From assembly GCA_947561395.2 (NCBI GenBank), contig OX387192.1:33315520-33379519 (forward strand): a stretch of 64,000 nucleotides of DNA, in the 5' to 3' direction. The position numbers and the translations under genes were made by a program. Below the pieces are notes generated by a model. The model was given only the letters and a program-made list of their open reading frames with translations, had not been told where the DNA came from and ran no database searches. Shown here in pieces: positions 46,654 to 59,100 of this stretch (position 1 is its first letter; the number at the start of each line of letters is the position of its first letter). This DNA comes from Buxus sempervirens. Its lineage: Eukaryota > Streptophyta > Magnoliopsida > Buxales > Buxaceae.

Positions 46654-48299
46654 TGAGATTACAATATTGAAAACACAACCCAACTTAAAAGAACAGAAGC
46701 ACAAAACCCTCCAGCTCTCCTCCTAATCTGAGAACCAGTCACATTCCATGAACTCTTTTAGAGGAATGATATCTACTGAATGATGAGCTGACAGCCAACT
46801 ATGAATTAACCTTAGCACTTTTTTCTCCAAGTAATCCCCATTCCTCTCTACATTTTTAAAAATTCATCGATTCCTTTCTCCCATAGCACCCACGAAATGG
46901 CTCCTGGAGTAACGTTCCATATCAGATTCCTACAAGAGTTTCTTTCATCACTCCCCATGCCTCCAAGACCTTTCCAAATTTTCCTGCTTGCACCCAAGGT
47001 AACCCAAATCTTGCTAATATCACATTCCATAATCTTCTTGCCTCTTTGCAATGAACCAGTAAATTTTCCACAGATTCTTCATCCACCTTGCACATGATGC
47101 ATCTATTTGGTAGATTCCATCCTCTACTCTAGAGATGGTTTACAGTTAAGTATCTTGTCTAAAGCTGCAACCCATATGAAAAAGGACACCTTACTTGGAA
47201 GGAACTTTGCCCAAACTACTTCATATTCCTTAAATATTCTGCCAGCGAGGTTCATGGACTGGAAAGCTGATTTAACTGTGAAGTTTCCTGATTTCCCCTT
47301 GGTCCACATTCGAACATCGTCCCCTTGACCCACCTGAGTGCTGTAGATGTCCTGCAGTAGCTCTTCGTACTTACCGACTTCCCAATCAAGGATGTTTCTT
47401 CTCAATTCAATGTTCCACACATTTCCAGCACCAGTATTATCAATGTAATCACTTACAAACGCATGCTTATTCCTGCAAATATTATAGATGCTACAAAACT
47501 TATCCTTTAATCGCACATTCCCGCACAATATATCCTCCCAAAAACGTATCTTTTTACCATTTCCAACTTGAAATCTGCATTCTTCCCCGACTGAATCGAC
47601 CAAGGTTCCAATCGGTTTTCACAAACTCATCCCGAATGAGGAGTTAGACTGACATGGGTACCATCCCCCATAAGAAGTACCATATTTTAGGTGAATTACC
47701 TGCTCAAAAGACTTTACTGTTCATTCCCATATCTCCATATCAACTTTTGAAGGAGGGCCACATTAAAGGACTTTAGAGGTCTTAGTCCAAGACCTCCTTC
47801 CCTCTTCAACCTACAAATAGAATTCCAATTCACCAAATGGTATCTGGCCTCTCCAGCTGGTTCTTCCCACAGAAATCTCCTTTGGATCTATTCCAACCTC
47901 TTAGCTACCAAAATAGGAATCTTCAGAATAGACATGTGAAACGCAGGTATGCTTCCTAACACACTTTTCAGCAAGGTCAGCTTGGCCCCTTTAGACAAAA
48001 CACTACTCTTCCATGCTAAAAGTCTTCTTTCCATCCTCTCCACAACGGGATTCCAAACCGTGGCCTTCTTGTACCTTGCTCCTAGTGGAATGCAGAGGTA
48101 TGAGATTGGAAATTTGCCCACTTTGCAGCCCAAAGTTTGGCCTAGAAGAGATATGTTCTCCACCCCTCCAGTTTCGAACATCTCACTCTTAGCCAAGTTG
48201 ACCCTCAAACCAAAGCATGCCTGAAAACACATGAGGGTACCTTTTAGTCACATGATATTACTATGTGTGGGATTGCAAAATGTCAAGATGTAATCAGCG

Positions 48300-48927
48300 G
48301 AATCTCAATTTCAAGGTCCATAATCTGCTATGGCAACCTTTACTCCCATCAAAGGTAGGGTTCTTTTTGTGGACAGCGGTGCTGCAGAAAATCTTGACTA
48401 TGGATAATTTGATGAAGAGAGGATGGCAGCTGCCTAATAGATGTAGCCTTTGTAAAGCGGATGCGGAGTCAGTCAATCACCTCCTCATTCATTGCCCAAT
48501 CACAACTGGAGTTTGGAATGAGTTCTTTGCCAGATTTGGAGTAGCTTGGGCCCAGCCTCAAGGTGTTTCTCAGCTGCTTTTATGTTGGAAGATCTCAAAA
48601 GGAGACTCTCCTTTCAAGGTCTTCTGGAGGTTGACACCGGGGGCAGTGATGTGGGCAGTTTGGAAGGAACGAAATAACAAGATTTTTGAAAATAAGGAAA
48701 GATCTCGGGATGCTCTTTTCAAAAACTCTCTTAGTTTTATCCTTTATTGGGCGTCTGTTGTGGAATCTTGTAAGGGATTGAAATGGCATGATGTATTAAT
48801 GTGTAAGAATTTCAATGACTTGTAAAGGATGGGGAGGGGATGTGGTTTTTGTACACCTTTGGTGTATAGCATTGTATCTTGTTTTCAGCTTATTTTTAAT
48901 TTAAATTTTCATTACCGATCAAAAAAA
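48300..48927 (+). mobile_element. LINE M, 5'-truncated, inserted in the LINE L catalytic site
   Basis: It is flanked by the 15-bp duplication AAGATGTAATCAGCG (48285-48299, 48928-48942), which in LINE L encodes the FAD residues of the RT active site. The insert is opposite in orientation. It starts within ORF2 and stays open to a TAA at 48823-48825 (LPSKVGFFLWTAVLQKIL, NRCSLCKADAESVNHLLIHC, WKERNNKIFENKERS). It ends with ATTACCGATC and poly-A. The intact tail suggests a young insertion. Confidence 0.9.
48850..48868 (+). other. LINE M 3' UTR hairpin
   Basis: TGTACAC-CTTTG-GTGTATA: 7-nt arms with one imperfect pair, about 50 bp before the poly-A. Confidence 0.75.
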
Positions 48928-50232
48928 AAGATGTAATCAGCGAATAAAAGATGGTTTATAGAAAGGGATCCTCCGAATGATACTCTATCCACAACACACC
49001 AATCTCTGCAGCTCTAGACATCATCCTGCTGAATGCTTCCATTACCAAATTGAACAGAAGAGGGGATAAGGGGTCACCTTGCCTGAGGCCTCGATACCTT
49101 TTGAAAATCCAGCTGCTTAACCATTTACCGACACTGAGATATGAACCATTACTATGCAGAAACAGATCCAGCTCCTCCATTTTTCTCCAAATCCCATGCG
49201 CCTAAGCATGTGTATCAGAAATTCCCAATGAACACTATCGTATGCTTTTTGGAGGTCAATTTTACACAATCTTATTCCTTCTTTCCCTTATTCATGAATC
49301 AATACATTCACTTGCAATAAGGACACCGTCTTGCAACTGTTGGCATCCAACAAAAGCTCCTTGAGATTGCGAGATTAGGGGCTGAAGCACTAATTCCAGT
49401 CTATTGGCCAGCACCTTCAATATTATCTTGTACACACTAGTAACCAAGCTGATTGGCCTATACTCCTTCAACTTGATTGAGCCCTCCTTCTTTGGTATTA
49501 GGACGATAAAAGTAGCATTAATGCTTCTATCAAACCAGCCTTGCTTGTGAAATTCATCAAAGGTTGCCATTAGATCCTCCATAATAATGTGCCAACTTGC
49601 TTTAAAGAAATCCAAAGTAAATCCGTCTAGGCCCAGAGATTTGTCACCATTAAGTTGTTCAATTGTTCCTTTTACCTTCTCCTCGTCAACTGTAGATCTT
49701 AACTTATTATCTTTCTTGAAAAGGTTGGAGAAGAAATTTGAGATCTTCTTCTTGATGGTTTCGTCCCCTTCAAAAATCTGACCATCAATTTCCACTTTAG
49801 ATAAGGAGTTAGACCGGCATCTTGCATTTGCCGTCCTATGGATGAAGTTTGTGTTCTTGTCCCTTGCCTTCAACCATAGAGCTCTTGATTTCTAGTGCCA
49901 ACTCATCTCTTGTAAACTAGCCCATCTTCTATATTCCATTTTCAGTTGCTCCCGAAACACCTATTCCTATGGACTTAATTTCTTTTTCATCGAACTCCTT
50001 GATTTAATTCAAAATTTCTGATATGTGATCATCTACATTTCCAAATTCCTCCCTATTCCATTTCTTCAGAGTAAATTTCAGCAACTTCAATTTCTGACTT
50101 AACACAAAGCTTGGTTTACCATCCAACTTCATCTCCCTCCACCATCTCTCCACTTTCTTAATGAATTCCGGATTCTCTAGCCACATATTCTTGAACCAAA
50201 AGGAGGATGCCCTTTAATCTCATTCTCACATT

Positions 50233-50345
50233 AAGATTATCAAATCTAAAGAGTTTGACCATCCCAACATTCCAACATGATACATAATTTGACCGAACAT
50301 GGGATTGGGTAATGAATATTCTTGCACCAAAGAAAACCGTCCTTC
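50233..50345 (-). pseudogene. Other side of the split old LINE fragment
   Basis: GATTATCAAATCTAAAGAG through GGATTGGGTAATG matches 13810-13912 and continues the copy begun at 46010-46566. Confidence 0.75.
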
Positions 50346-50640
50346 TAACAAGTCATATAAAAAACTTGATTTGCAATTGGCGACGAGCAGTGTGTGATGG
50401 TGAACAGCAACTGACGATGGAGAGTTAGTTGGCATGTCGGTTGGAGTTCAAGATGGTGGACTTGTTTTGGGGTCAGCAACGAGGCATCCGGAGTTGAAAG
50501 TGGGGGAAGCCTTAGGTAAAGAGCGGACGATGTGTTTTCTCGTGTCGGAGGAGTCTCTGCCGGCATGTCTGGTTGGAGTCATCAGGAGACAACCTCAAAA
50601 CTATTGATTAGCTCCATAGTTTAAGTGCGCTAGTGTCGCT
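50346..50640. other. Unassigned sequence before LINE E
   Basis: No recognised motif; a minus-strand 73-codon ORF (50345-50566) is Leu/Pro/Thr-rich and unremarkable. The sequence may be LINE E 5' UTR. Confidence 0.35.
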
Positions 50641-52930
50641 AGCTTTTCTAGCTAACGGCAACGGCAGATGATGGCTGGATGGAGGTCAGGAGCAAAAGGT
50701 GTAGGTTTCGCACTTTAGGCAGGCCAGCTATGCGATCGAGCTCGATTCCAGGAAATGTAAATCATAATCATAGAGGAAGGGGTCAGCCTCTCAAGCTTGC
50801 AAGGCAAAAATCCAATGGAAGGTTCTGGGAACCTTCAAAAGTGAGGAAGAGTAGCATTTGAGTTCAAAGCAAATCAATAATGGTGGAGAGCTATTTTGAT
50901 TCAGAAAGGGTGGAGACGAGGCTATTTGTATTGGCAGGGAGGAGATTGTGGTGGCTGATTCTAAGCAAGGCGGAATGCAGGTGGTTAATATCGAATTGAA
51001 ATTAGGATTGGGAGGAAATAGCTCCCATGAGGTAACTAGTGTGCTGAGTGAGGGCTCGTAATAGCTCCAAGAGGGATCTTGAGATGATCATGTCTAGGGA
51101 CGAAATCTCTTGGAGGCAAAAATCTAGAGCTTTGTGGATCAAGGAAGGGGATAGGAATATGAAATATTTCCACAGGATTGCTAACTACAAGGCCAGAAGG
51201 CTAGAAAGAATTTGATTAGCTGCTTGTTAGTTGATGGTTTGAGGAGGAGAGTTTTGCTCAGGCTCTGATTAATCATTAGGCTCACTTATACAAGTCTGAG
51301 CAAGATCTGAAATTTTTCTGAATTGTGATGATACACCATCTCTTGATGAGAGTCAAAGATCTATGCTTGAAAGGGAGTTTGAGGAAGAGGAGATCGAAAA
51401 AGCAGTTATGGAATTGGGTAGGGACAAAGCCACGGGTCCTGATGGTTTTACCTTAACTTTCTTTCAAGATAATTGGGACGTGATTAAGAATGATTTAATG
51501 GCTGTTGTTAAGGAATTCTTCGCTAGTGGTGTGATTAACAAGTCTGCTAATGCTACTTTCTTGGTGTTGATTCCTAAGGTTGAAGGGCCTGCTAGTATTA
51601 AGAATTATGGGCCCATTAGTCTCACCACTAGCATTTACAAGATTCTAGCTAAAGTGTTAGTCTCTCAGAATTAAGATGGTTATGGATGTTCATGTTTCTC
51701 AGAACCAATCAGCATTTAAGGGGAGTGGAAAGAATTAAGATGGTTGAAGGGCCTGCTAGTATTATGGGCCCATTAGTCTCACCACTAGCATTTACAAGAT
51801 TCTAGCTAAAGTGTTAGTCTCTCAAAATTAAGATGGTTATGGATGTTCATGTTTCTCAGAATTAAGATGGTGGGAGGCGGATTTTGGATAGTGTCTTGGT
51901 TGCTAATGAGTGCGTGGAAGAGAGGAAGAGGAGTGGGAATCCTAGTCTTGTGTGTAAGTTGGACATTGAGAAAGCATATGACAGGGTTGAGTAGGAGTTT
52001 ATTGATCCTGTGCTACTTTGGAAAGGATTTGGTGATCGATGGAGGAAATGGATTAAGGGGTGTATCAGCAATGTGTTCTTCTCCTTCATCCTCAATGGGA
52101 GGGTTAGGGGCTTCTTTCCTCATCTAGAGGCCTTAGGCAGGGGTGTCCTCGCTCCCCTATGCTATTCACTTTGGTCAGAGATAGCCTAAGTAGGCTAATG
52201 GTTAAGGCTAATAGATGTGGGTGGGTCAAAGGGTTTGAGGTGGGTAGAGATAAAGTCTTGATTTCCCACCTCCAGTTTGCTAATGATACCATATTATTCT
52301 TGGATGCTTCCGTCGGGTGTGTAAGTCGGGTTAAGAGCATTCTTAGGTGTTTTGAGATGATGTCACGGTTTAGAGTGAATTTTAGAAAGAGCAACATCTC
52401 AGGTATCCATGTGGACCATTCCAAGCTTCATATATTTGCTGAGATTCTTGAATGCCCCATTGCATCGTTTCCCGCAAGTAACTTGGTCTTCCTTTGGGTG
52501 ATAACCCTAGATCGGCCATTTTTTGGGATCCTGTGTTGGAAAAGATTTAGCGGAGACTTGCTCAATGGAAGAAGAGCTAATTGTCCCTTTGTAGCAGGAT
52601 TACCCTCATTCAAGCTGCTCTTTCGAACATTCCAATCTGCTTTAAGTCTCTTTTCAAAGCACCTGCTAGGGTTATAAAGAAGGTGGAGAGACTGATGAGA
52701 GAATTTCTTTGGGAGGGTTCAGGTTCTAAAAAGGATCAGCTAGTTGGGTGGGAGGTGGTGTGTAGAGATTTAAGGAAAGGGGGGCTAAATCTGGCAAGAC
52801 ATTGACTCCCAATTCAGCACTTCTCAGCAAGTGGTTGTGGAGTTTTAGTATGGAGAGAAATAGCTTGTGGAGGAAGGTGATAGCCAGTATTTACGGGGAG
52901 CATAAGAATGGATGGGAAGCTTTGGGCAAA
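50641..52930 (+). pseudogene. LINE E (distinct subfamily), deleted ORF1/ORF2
   Basis: 50670-50861 reads DGWMEVRSKRCRFRTLGR, a possible ORF1 start. The endonuclease is absent. From about 51090: [20 protein letters not shown], then 51363-51674 ([37 protein letters not shown]), AYDRVE near 51977, and 52159-52677 with HLQFANDTILF, where the catalytic Asp pair reads AND, not ADD. The tail reads KKVERLMREFLWEGSGSKKD. It belongs to another L1 subfamily than B, G and L. A tandem duplication and stops inactivate it. Confidence 0.8.
51577..51872 (+). repeat. ~130-bp tandem duplication in LINE E
   Basis: 51577-51712 (GTTGAAGGGCCTGCTAGTAT..CATGTTTCTCAGAA) recurs at about 51742-51872 with an 11-bp deletion and one substitution. 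The unit encodes the GPISLTTSIYKILAK region; a TAA in both copies ends the frame. Confidence 0.9.
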
Positions 52931-54838
52931 AGGATGAGGAGTCCAGGAAAGAACTGATGCAGTCTACAAGAATTCAGGATCCTATTTCATCCTTCTCTCC
53001 ATCCTGTATTCCCTCTAAAATTCCGCTTCTCCTGGGATACGATCAGTCCGGTAAGAGTGGAGTTTCAGAGTGGGTGTTGGATAAGATTTTGGAGATGAGT
53101 AAGCTCTTGGGTGTATCCTGTGAAGGGTTTGAAGAGGAGCTCGTGTCGCTGTTCATAGCCATTGAGAACCAACATACAAAGCTAGCCTCCGGCAAAAAGA
53201 GGAAAGAGAGGGAGTTGCACAAGCTGGAGTGGTCCATGTTGGAGAAAGATAAGGGGTCTGGACGTTCTAGCTATAGGTCTTATGCTAGAAAGGGAGAGAA
53301 GTGTGCAAATGAAGCTTAATTTATTGTCATGGAATGTCCGGGGGCTGAATGCGAACGACAAGGGGTTGGCAGCCATAGATTCCTGGAATCCCGATATTTA
53401 GATGTTGCAAGAGTCGAAGTTGGAGAAGGTATATAGAGACATAATAAGGCAATGTGGTCGCATTCGGAGTCTCAATGGATTTTCTTACCATCTTGTGGGA
53501 GTGCTGGTGGTATCATTTTGGCATAGAAAAAGTCTTTATTTACACTTGGTAGGACCTAGGTTGCAAGCTACTCTATTTCAACGTTACTCCATGACTCAAG
53601 AAGTGCAGATGTTGTTCAGATTTCCAGCGTTTATGGGCCTAACAACGCAACCCTAACTGAAAAGCTTTGGGAGGAGCTGGCAGAAACCAGGCAAGATAAC
53701 TTAGTTCCCTGGTGCATAAGTGGTGACTTTAATGAGATCAAGTTTCTGTCTGGAAGATTGGGATGTAGATACATATCCTCCGGTATGCAGAACTTTTCGG
53801 AATTCATAAACCGGTTCAGCCTCATCGATGTGCCTATAGAAGGAGTGAAGTACACACGATCAAACAACCAATCAATTCCTTCAATTTCTATGATAGACAG
53901 GTTTCTTATTTCCATTAACTGGGAGCATCTATACCCAAGTTTTTCAGTGAGTGCAATGCCTAGGCTGGTATTTGATCATATTCCCCTATTGTTGAAGAAC
54001 CTGAATGGCATTTCAAAGGCTTCCCCATTCAGGTTTGAAAATATGTGGTTACAAAACGTAACTTTCTACAAGAAGGTGGAGCGGTGGTGGAATGAGTATC
54101 AGGTCCAGGTTCTCCCAGCTTCATATTCAGCCAGAAAATCAAAAACTAGAAGTTCAAGATTAAGGATTGGAACAAGCGTGAGTTTGGGAGAGTGGAAGAT
54201 CAAATGGCAAAGGTATTGGAACAAATAAAGATCTTGGATATATAATGGAAGAGAGGAACGAGCTGCTGCAGTCCGAGTGGATTGAGAGGGAAAAGCTCAA
54301 GATGGAGTTCAAAAGGAGGGCAGAGATGCAGGCCAAAGTCTCGTGCTATATGGTTGAAGGTTGGTGATAAGAATACAGCTTTCTTTCATAGTATGTCTAA
54401 TGCTCAATTTCGAGCTAATGCTATATGTAGAGTGGAGAGTGATAGGATGGTTGTAGAAGGGGAGGACAACATCAAGAAGACAGTTTCATCCTTCTTTGCC
54501 AAGCTTTATTCCGAAGAATCATCCTTTAGACTGGTGTTGAATGGCCTAGAATTCAACATGCTATCGGAGGAGAAGCGATAATCTTTGGAATGCTCCTTCT
54601 TAGAAGAAGAAATTAAGGCCGTTGTTTTCCAACTTAACGGTGCAAAAGCGCTTGGTCCGGACGGCTTTTATTTGGCTTTTTTTAAATCTTGTTGGGAGAT
54701 CATCAAGGAGGAGTTAATGGAAGCATTCCAAGAGTTCTATAGTGGCTGCTATTTTGAAAAAAGCCTCATGCAACATTTATTGCATTAATTCCCAAGAAGG
54801 CTTGCGCATTTGATTTGAAAGAATTTAGACCCATAAGT
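52931..54838 (+). pseudogene. LINE C1/D, 5' part: ORF1 tail and ORF2 endonuclease-linker
   Basis: ORF1 C-terminus (to the TAA at 53317-53319) carries SEWVLDKILEMSKLLGVS, GFEEELVSLFIAIENQ and HKLEWSMLEKDKG. ORF2 starts at ATG 53309, inside that stop region, reading MKLNLLSWNVRGLNANDKG; a TAG at 53399 and frameshifts follow. Later motifs: SGDFNEIKFLS, FDHIPLL, FRFENMWL, WLKVGDKNTAFFHSMSNAQF and NGAKALGPDGFYLAFFKSC. It breaks at KEFRPIS (54838); coding resumes at 62442 with [13 protein letters not shown]. Confidence 0.85.
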
Positions 54839-55572
54839 CGGATGGTGCATAGAGCAGCAAACTTGGGGCTTGGTGTAAAATGGAGGGGAGGACAACTTCA
54901 GAGGATGGGTTTTGGTGTAAAATGGAGGAAATGGATGTTCACGTGTGTAACCTCAGCATCTTTTTCCATATTGGTTAATGGTGTGGCAGTGGGTTTTTTC
55001 CGCTCATCTCGGGGTTTGAGACAAGGGGATCCCCAATCCCCTTTATTATTTCTGGTGGTAATGGAGGCACTAAGTTGGATGGTGTATAGAGCAGCAAACT
55101 TGGGACTGGTTGAAGGGGTAGAGTTTGGAAGAGGAGCTCTAACTACATCTCACTTACTATTTGTGGATGATGTGATGGTCTTTTGTAAGGCTCAAGCCTC
55201 TCAAATTCTTGTGGTGAGAACAATACTGATTCAGGTTTGAAGGTCAATTTACAGAAAAGTGAGTTATTCAATTTTGGGAGCAGCGACATAGCCTTAAATT
55301 TATGTGACTTATTGGGATGCAGGATGGGCTCTATGCCCACCACATATCTAGGGGTTCCAATCGGGGCCTCTTTTAAAGCCAAGTCAGTTTGGGAGTTAGT
55401 GATTTCTCGTATGAAGAAGAAGTTGTCCACTTGGAAAGGGAGATTTCTATCTAAAGGTTGAAAGGTAGTTCTTATCAAGAGTGCATTATCAAACCTCCCT
55501 ACATATATGTTTTCTTCTTTTCTAGCCCCAACATCGGTGATTGATAGGCTTGAGAAGATCCAAAGGGATTTC

Positions 55573-56095
55573 TGATAAGCCTCCAGTGAGACTCACATAC
55601 TCCAGAAGGAAGCGTGGCAAGAGTGCTGATGTGGACAGGAGGACAAGTGAAGACTTATGCTGAGGTGGACAGGAGTACAACTGAAGATCCTGGAATGAAT
55701 TAGTTTAGTTTGGGGGAAGTACAATGTAATGTCTATAAATAGAGGGAGGAATTGAGGAATAAGGAGAGAATAACAAAGAAGTGAGTCATAGGAGAGGGGT
55801 GATCTCTCGAAAATCACCATCCAACTGTATTTTCTTTCTTTTATCTTCAGAGACAATTGAAGAGCTCTTTTCTTTCCAATTCCTGTAAAATCTTTCAATT
55901 CAATGAATACAATTCTTCTTTAAATCTGATTTCCATTGCAACTTACTGATCAGTACTGTAGATCAGTTCTGATAATCGAATACAATTCAAGAATCCTATC
56001 ATACAATTCTTCTTCAAATCTGATTTCCATTGCAACTTACTGATCAGTACTGTAGATCAGTTCTGATAATCGAATACAATTCAAGAATCCTATCA
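55573..56095 (+). repeat. 5' LTR of gypsy B
   Basis: TGATAAGCC..CTATCA. It includes the last ~91 bp of pol coding sequence at its start, a TATA box, and an ~90-bp direct duplication at its 3' end (ACAATTCTTCTTYAAATCTG then ATTTCC..AATCCTATCA, twice from about 55909). Confidence 0.97.
55734..55741 (+). promoter_or_regulatory. TATA box in the gypsy B LTR
   Basis: TATAAATA lies in GTCTATAAATAGAGGGAGG, a canonical plant TATA context. The same box in the 3' LTR is at 60815-60822. It would drive the genomic RNA. Confidence 0.75.
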
Positions 56096-56097
56096 AA

Positions 56098-56110
56098 TTG
56101 GTATGAGAGC
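56098..56110 (+). other. Primer-binding site of gypsy B
   Basis: TTGGTATGAGAGC, two bases after the LTR, matches the Met-tRNA-type site except for one base (G where gypsy A has C). Confidence 0.85.
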
Positions 56111-56130
56111 ACTACAATTCTACCTGTGGA

Positions 56131-59100
56131 ATGCCTGTTACACGAATGGAATCACGCGTGGATCAGATCGAGATGGATCTACAGCGGATGCCTGAGATGG
56201 AAGAGAAGATTGCTGATCTACAGAGCTCGCTCACTATCATCGCACAAAAAATGGAGGAGGGATTTCAATCGTTGATGAAGGCTAAAGCAATCGAAAGGGG
56301 CAACTCAAGAGAAACCAGCACAACTCGAGCGACGGCTTTAGCTGGATCTTCCGGCGAGACACTGAGGCAAAATCAAGGCGTCAATGGAGATCGAGTCGTC
56401 ACGGCTGTGGGAGAATTCAGGCCACGCAAACTGGAACTTCCGACCTTCAATGGAGATGATCCAGATGCTTGGTTATTTAGGGCTGAGAGGTATTTCGTGA
56501 TGAATGGCTTAACTGAGGCGGAGAAGATTTCGGCTGCCGACATTTGGTTCGAAGGTGTGGCACTGTCGTGGTTTCAGTGGGAAGAAGCACGACGACCGTT
56601 GCTAACCTAGGAGGAACTCAGGCATCAGATGATCCGGAGGTTTTGTGATGCTCAAATCGGAACCCTACATCAACGTTTCTTCTCCGTTAAACAAACAAGC
56701 TCTGTTGCAGAGTATCGAGAGAGGTATGAGGTCCTGTCTATTGGGTTGAAGCATTTGGATGAGGACACATTAGCCGCCGTATTCATCAAAGGATTGACAG
56801 AGGAGATTCAGGCGGAGCTCCTAGTGTTGAATCCATCTAGCCTTCAGTAGGTCATGGAAACTGCTAGGCGAATCGAGGATCGCAACAACCTCCTTCGTCG
56901 GGTGAGGAAGGAGGGTAAAGATACCCGAACCAGTTTTTGACCCATGGGTCCAACATTTAAAAACAAACCAAGGATGATTGGGTTGGTTGGACCCAAACCG
57001 GCGACCGAAATACTTAAACCATCATCCTCTTTGTCTTCCTCCTCTGCATCGATTAGGAGACTTACTGCCGCTGAGATTCAATCCAAGCGAGAAAGAGGAC
57101 TTTGTTTCAAATGTGACGAACAGTATCACATCGGCCATCGCTGCAAACAACGAGAGTTGCAGGTGATGGTAGTCGATAAAAGTCCAGAAGAAGAAGAAAT
57201 CAGTGATGAAGAAATGGAAAGTTCGCCATCAACAGAGGTTATTTCGTTTGGGAAAGCTGAGTTGTCCTTGAACTCTGTAGTGGGATTGTCTGATCCTCGA
57301 ACAATGAAGTTGAAAGGAACAGTAGCAGGTACAAATGTGGTTGTATTGATTGATAGTGGAGCATCTCACAATTTCATCTCAAGGGAATTGGTAGAACGAT
57401 TGGGATTGCCAGTAGTAGAGACGTTGGGGTATGGTGTGGTGATGGGAAATGGTGAACCAATTCGAGGTCAGGGAATTTGCAAGGGAGTAGTGTTATCAAT
57501 GCAAGGAATGACAGTGGTGGAGGACTATATTCCACTTGGCTTAGGCAGCTCAGATGTAATATTGGGAGTAAAATGGTTTGCCACACTCGGAAGCATACAA
57601 GTGAATTGGCAACGGATGAATATGAAAATCAGGATGGGAGATTCAATAGTTTTATTACAAGGTGATCCTAGCCTTGCTAAATCTCCTATTTCATTGAAAG
57701 CCATGATGAAAACTATGTGGAATGAAGGACATGGAATGCTAGTCGAGTTGAATATTTTGCAATCTGTAGAGACAGAGTCATCTCCATCTCTTTGTTCAGA
57801 GATTTCAACAATATTAACAGAGTATGCGGATGTGTTTGAATGGCCAGCTACCTTACCGCTGCCACGTTTCCAGGACCATTCAATTCCATTAAAAGAAGGG
57901 ACAGAACCTATATCAGTTAGACCATACAGGTATCCTCAGGTGCAGAAAAATGAAATTGAAAAGTTGGCATCAGAAATGTTAATTGCCGGAATTATTCAGC
58001 CAAGTGGGAGTCCGTTTTCCAGCCCGGTGTTATTGGTAAAGAAGAAAGATGGGAGTTGGCGTTTTTGTGTTGATTACTGCGCTCTCAACAAAGCCACGGT
58101 ACCCGATCGATTTCCAATTCCAAATATTGATGAATTGATGGATGAGTTACAAGGAGCTACTTTCTTCTCCAAGCTTGACCTTAAATCAGGATATCATCAA
58201 ATCAGAATGCAGCCCTCAGATGTGTACAAGACTGCCTTCCGGACACATGAAGGGCATTACGAATTTTTAGTTATGCCCTTCAGTCTCACCAATGCACCCG
58301 CAACATTTCAGGCTTTGATGAATGCTATATTCAAAAGCCTACTTCGAAAGTATGTATTGGTGTTCTTTGACGATATACTGATATATAGCCCATCTCTAGC
58401 AGAGCATATTGATCACCTACGTGAAGTGCTGACCATTCTTAGAGATCACCAGTTATACGCCAATGCCAAGAAGTGCTGCTTTGGCCAAACGCAAATTGAA
58501 TACCTTGGCCATATAATTTCTGCGGAAGGAGTGGCAGCTGACCCGGACAAGATCAAGGCTATGGAACAATGGCCAATACCAAGAAATATTAAGGAGTTTC
58601 GTGGATTTTTGGGTCTTACGGGTTATTATAGGCGATTTGTTAGAAATTATGGGAAGATAGTAGCGCCCCTGACACAGTTGCTTCGGAAGAATGCTTTCGT
58701 GTGGACAAAATCAGCCACAGAAACCATGAACCAGCTTAAGCAAGCCATGTTACAAGTGCCGGTATTAGCTCTTCTTGATTTCAATGATCAATTTATATTG
58801 GAAACAGATGCTTCTGGAGTGGGATTAGGAGCTGTATTGTCCCAGCAGGGTAGACCTACTGCGTTCTATAGTCACTCGTTAATGAATAGAGCACGGTTGA
58901 AATCTGTCTACGAATGAGAGTTGATGGCAATTGTATTTGCCATTCAAAAATGGCGTCACTATCTACTCGGGAGGCACTTTGTAGTACGAAGAGATCAGAG
59001 TAGCCTTAAGCACCTGTTGGAACAGAAGTTAGTATCTATGGAGCACCAAAAGTGGCTTGTCAAGTTGCTGGGGTATGATTTTGAGATTCAATACCGGCCA

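Larger units (their letters stand above)
46573..50232 (-). mobile_element. LINE L, 5'-truncated
   Basis: Poly-T 46573-46581, 3' UTR, then ORF2 up to the end of the endonuclease region (NEIKG..SFWFKNMWLENPEFIKK near 50150-50228). RT pieces: 50186-50004, 49873-49292 (LNGDKSLGLDGFTLDFF, RPISLVTSVYKIILKVLANR), 49180-48956 ([20 protein letters not shown]), 48232-47888, and zf-RVT 47603-46848. LINE M interrupts the FADD region. Relative to the 13250-13915 copy it interrupts older LINE DNA. Confidence 0.85.
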
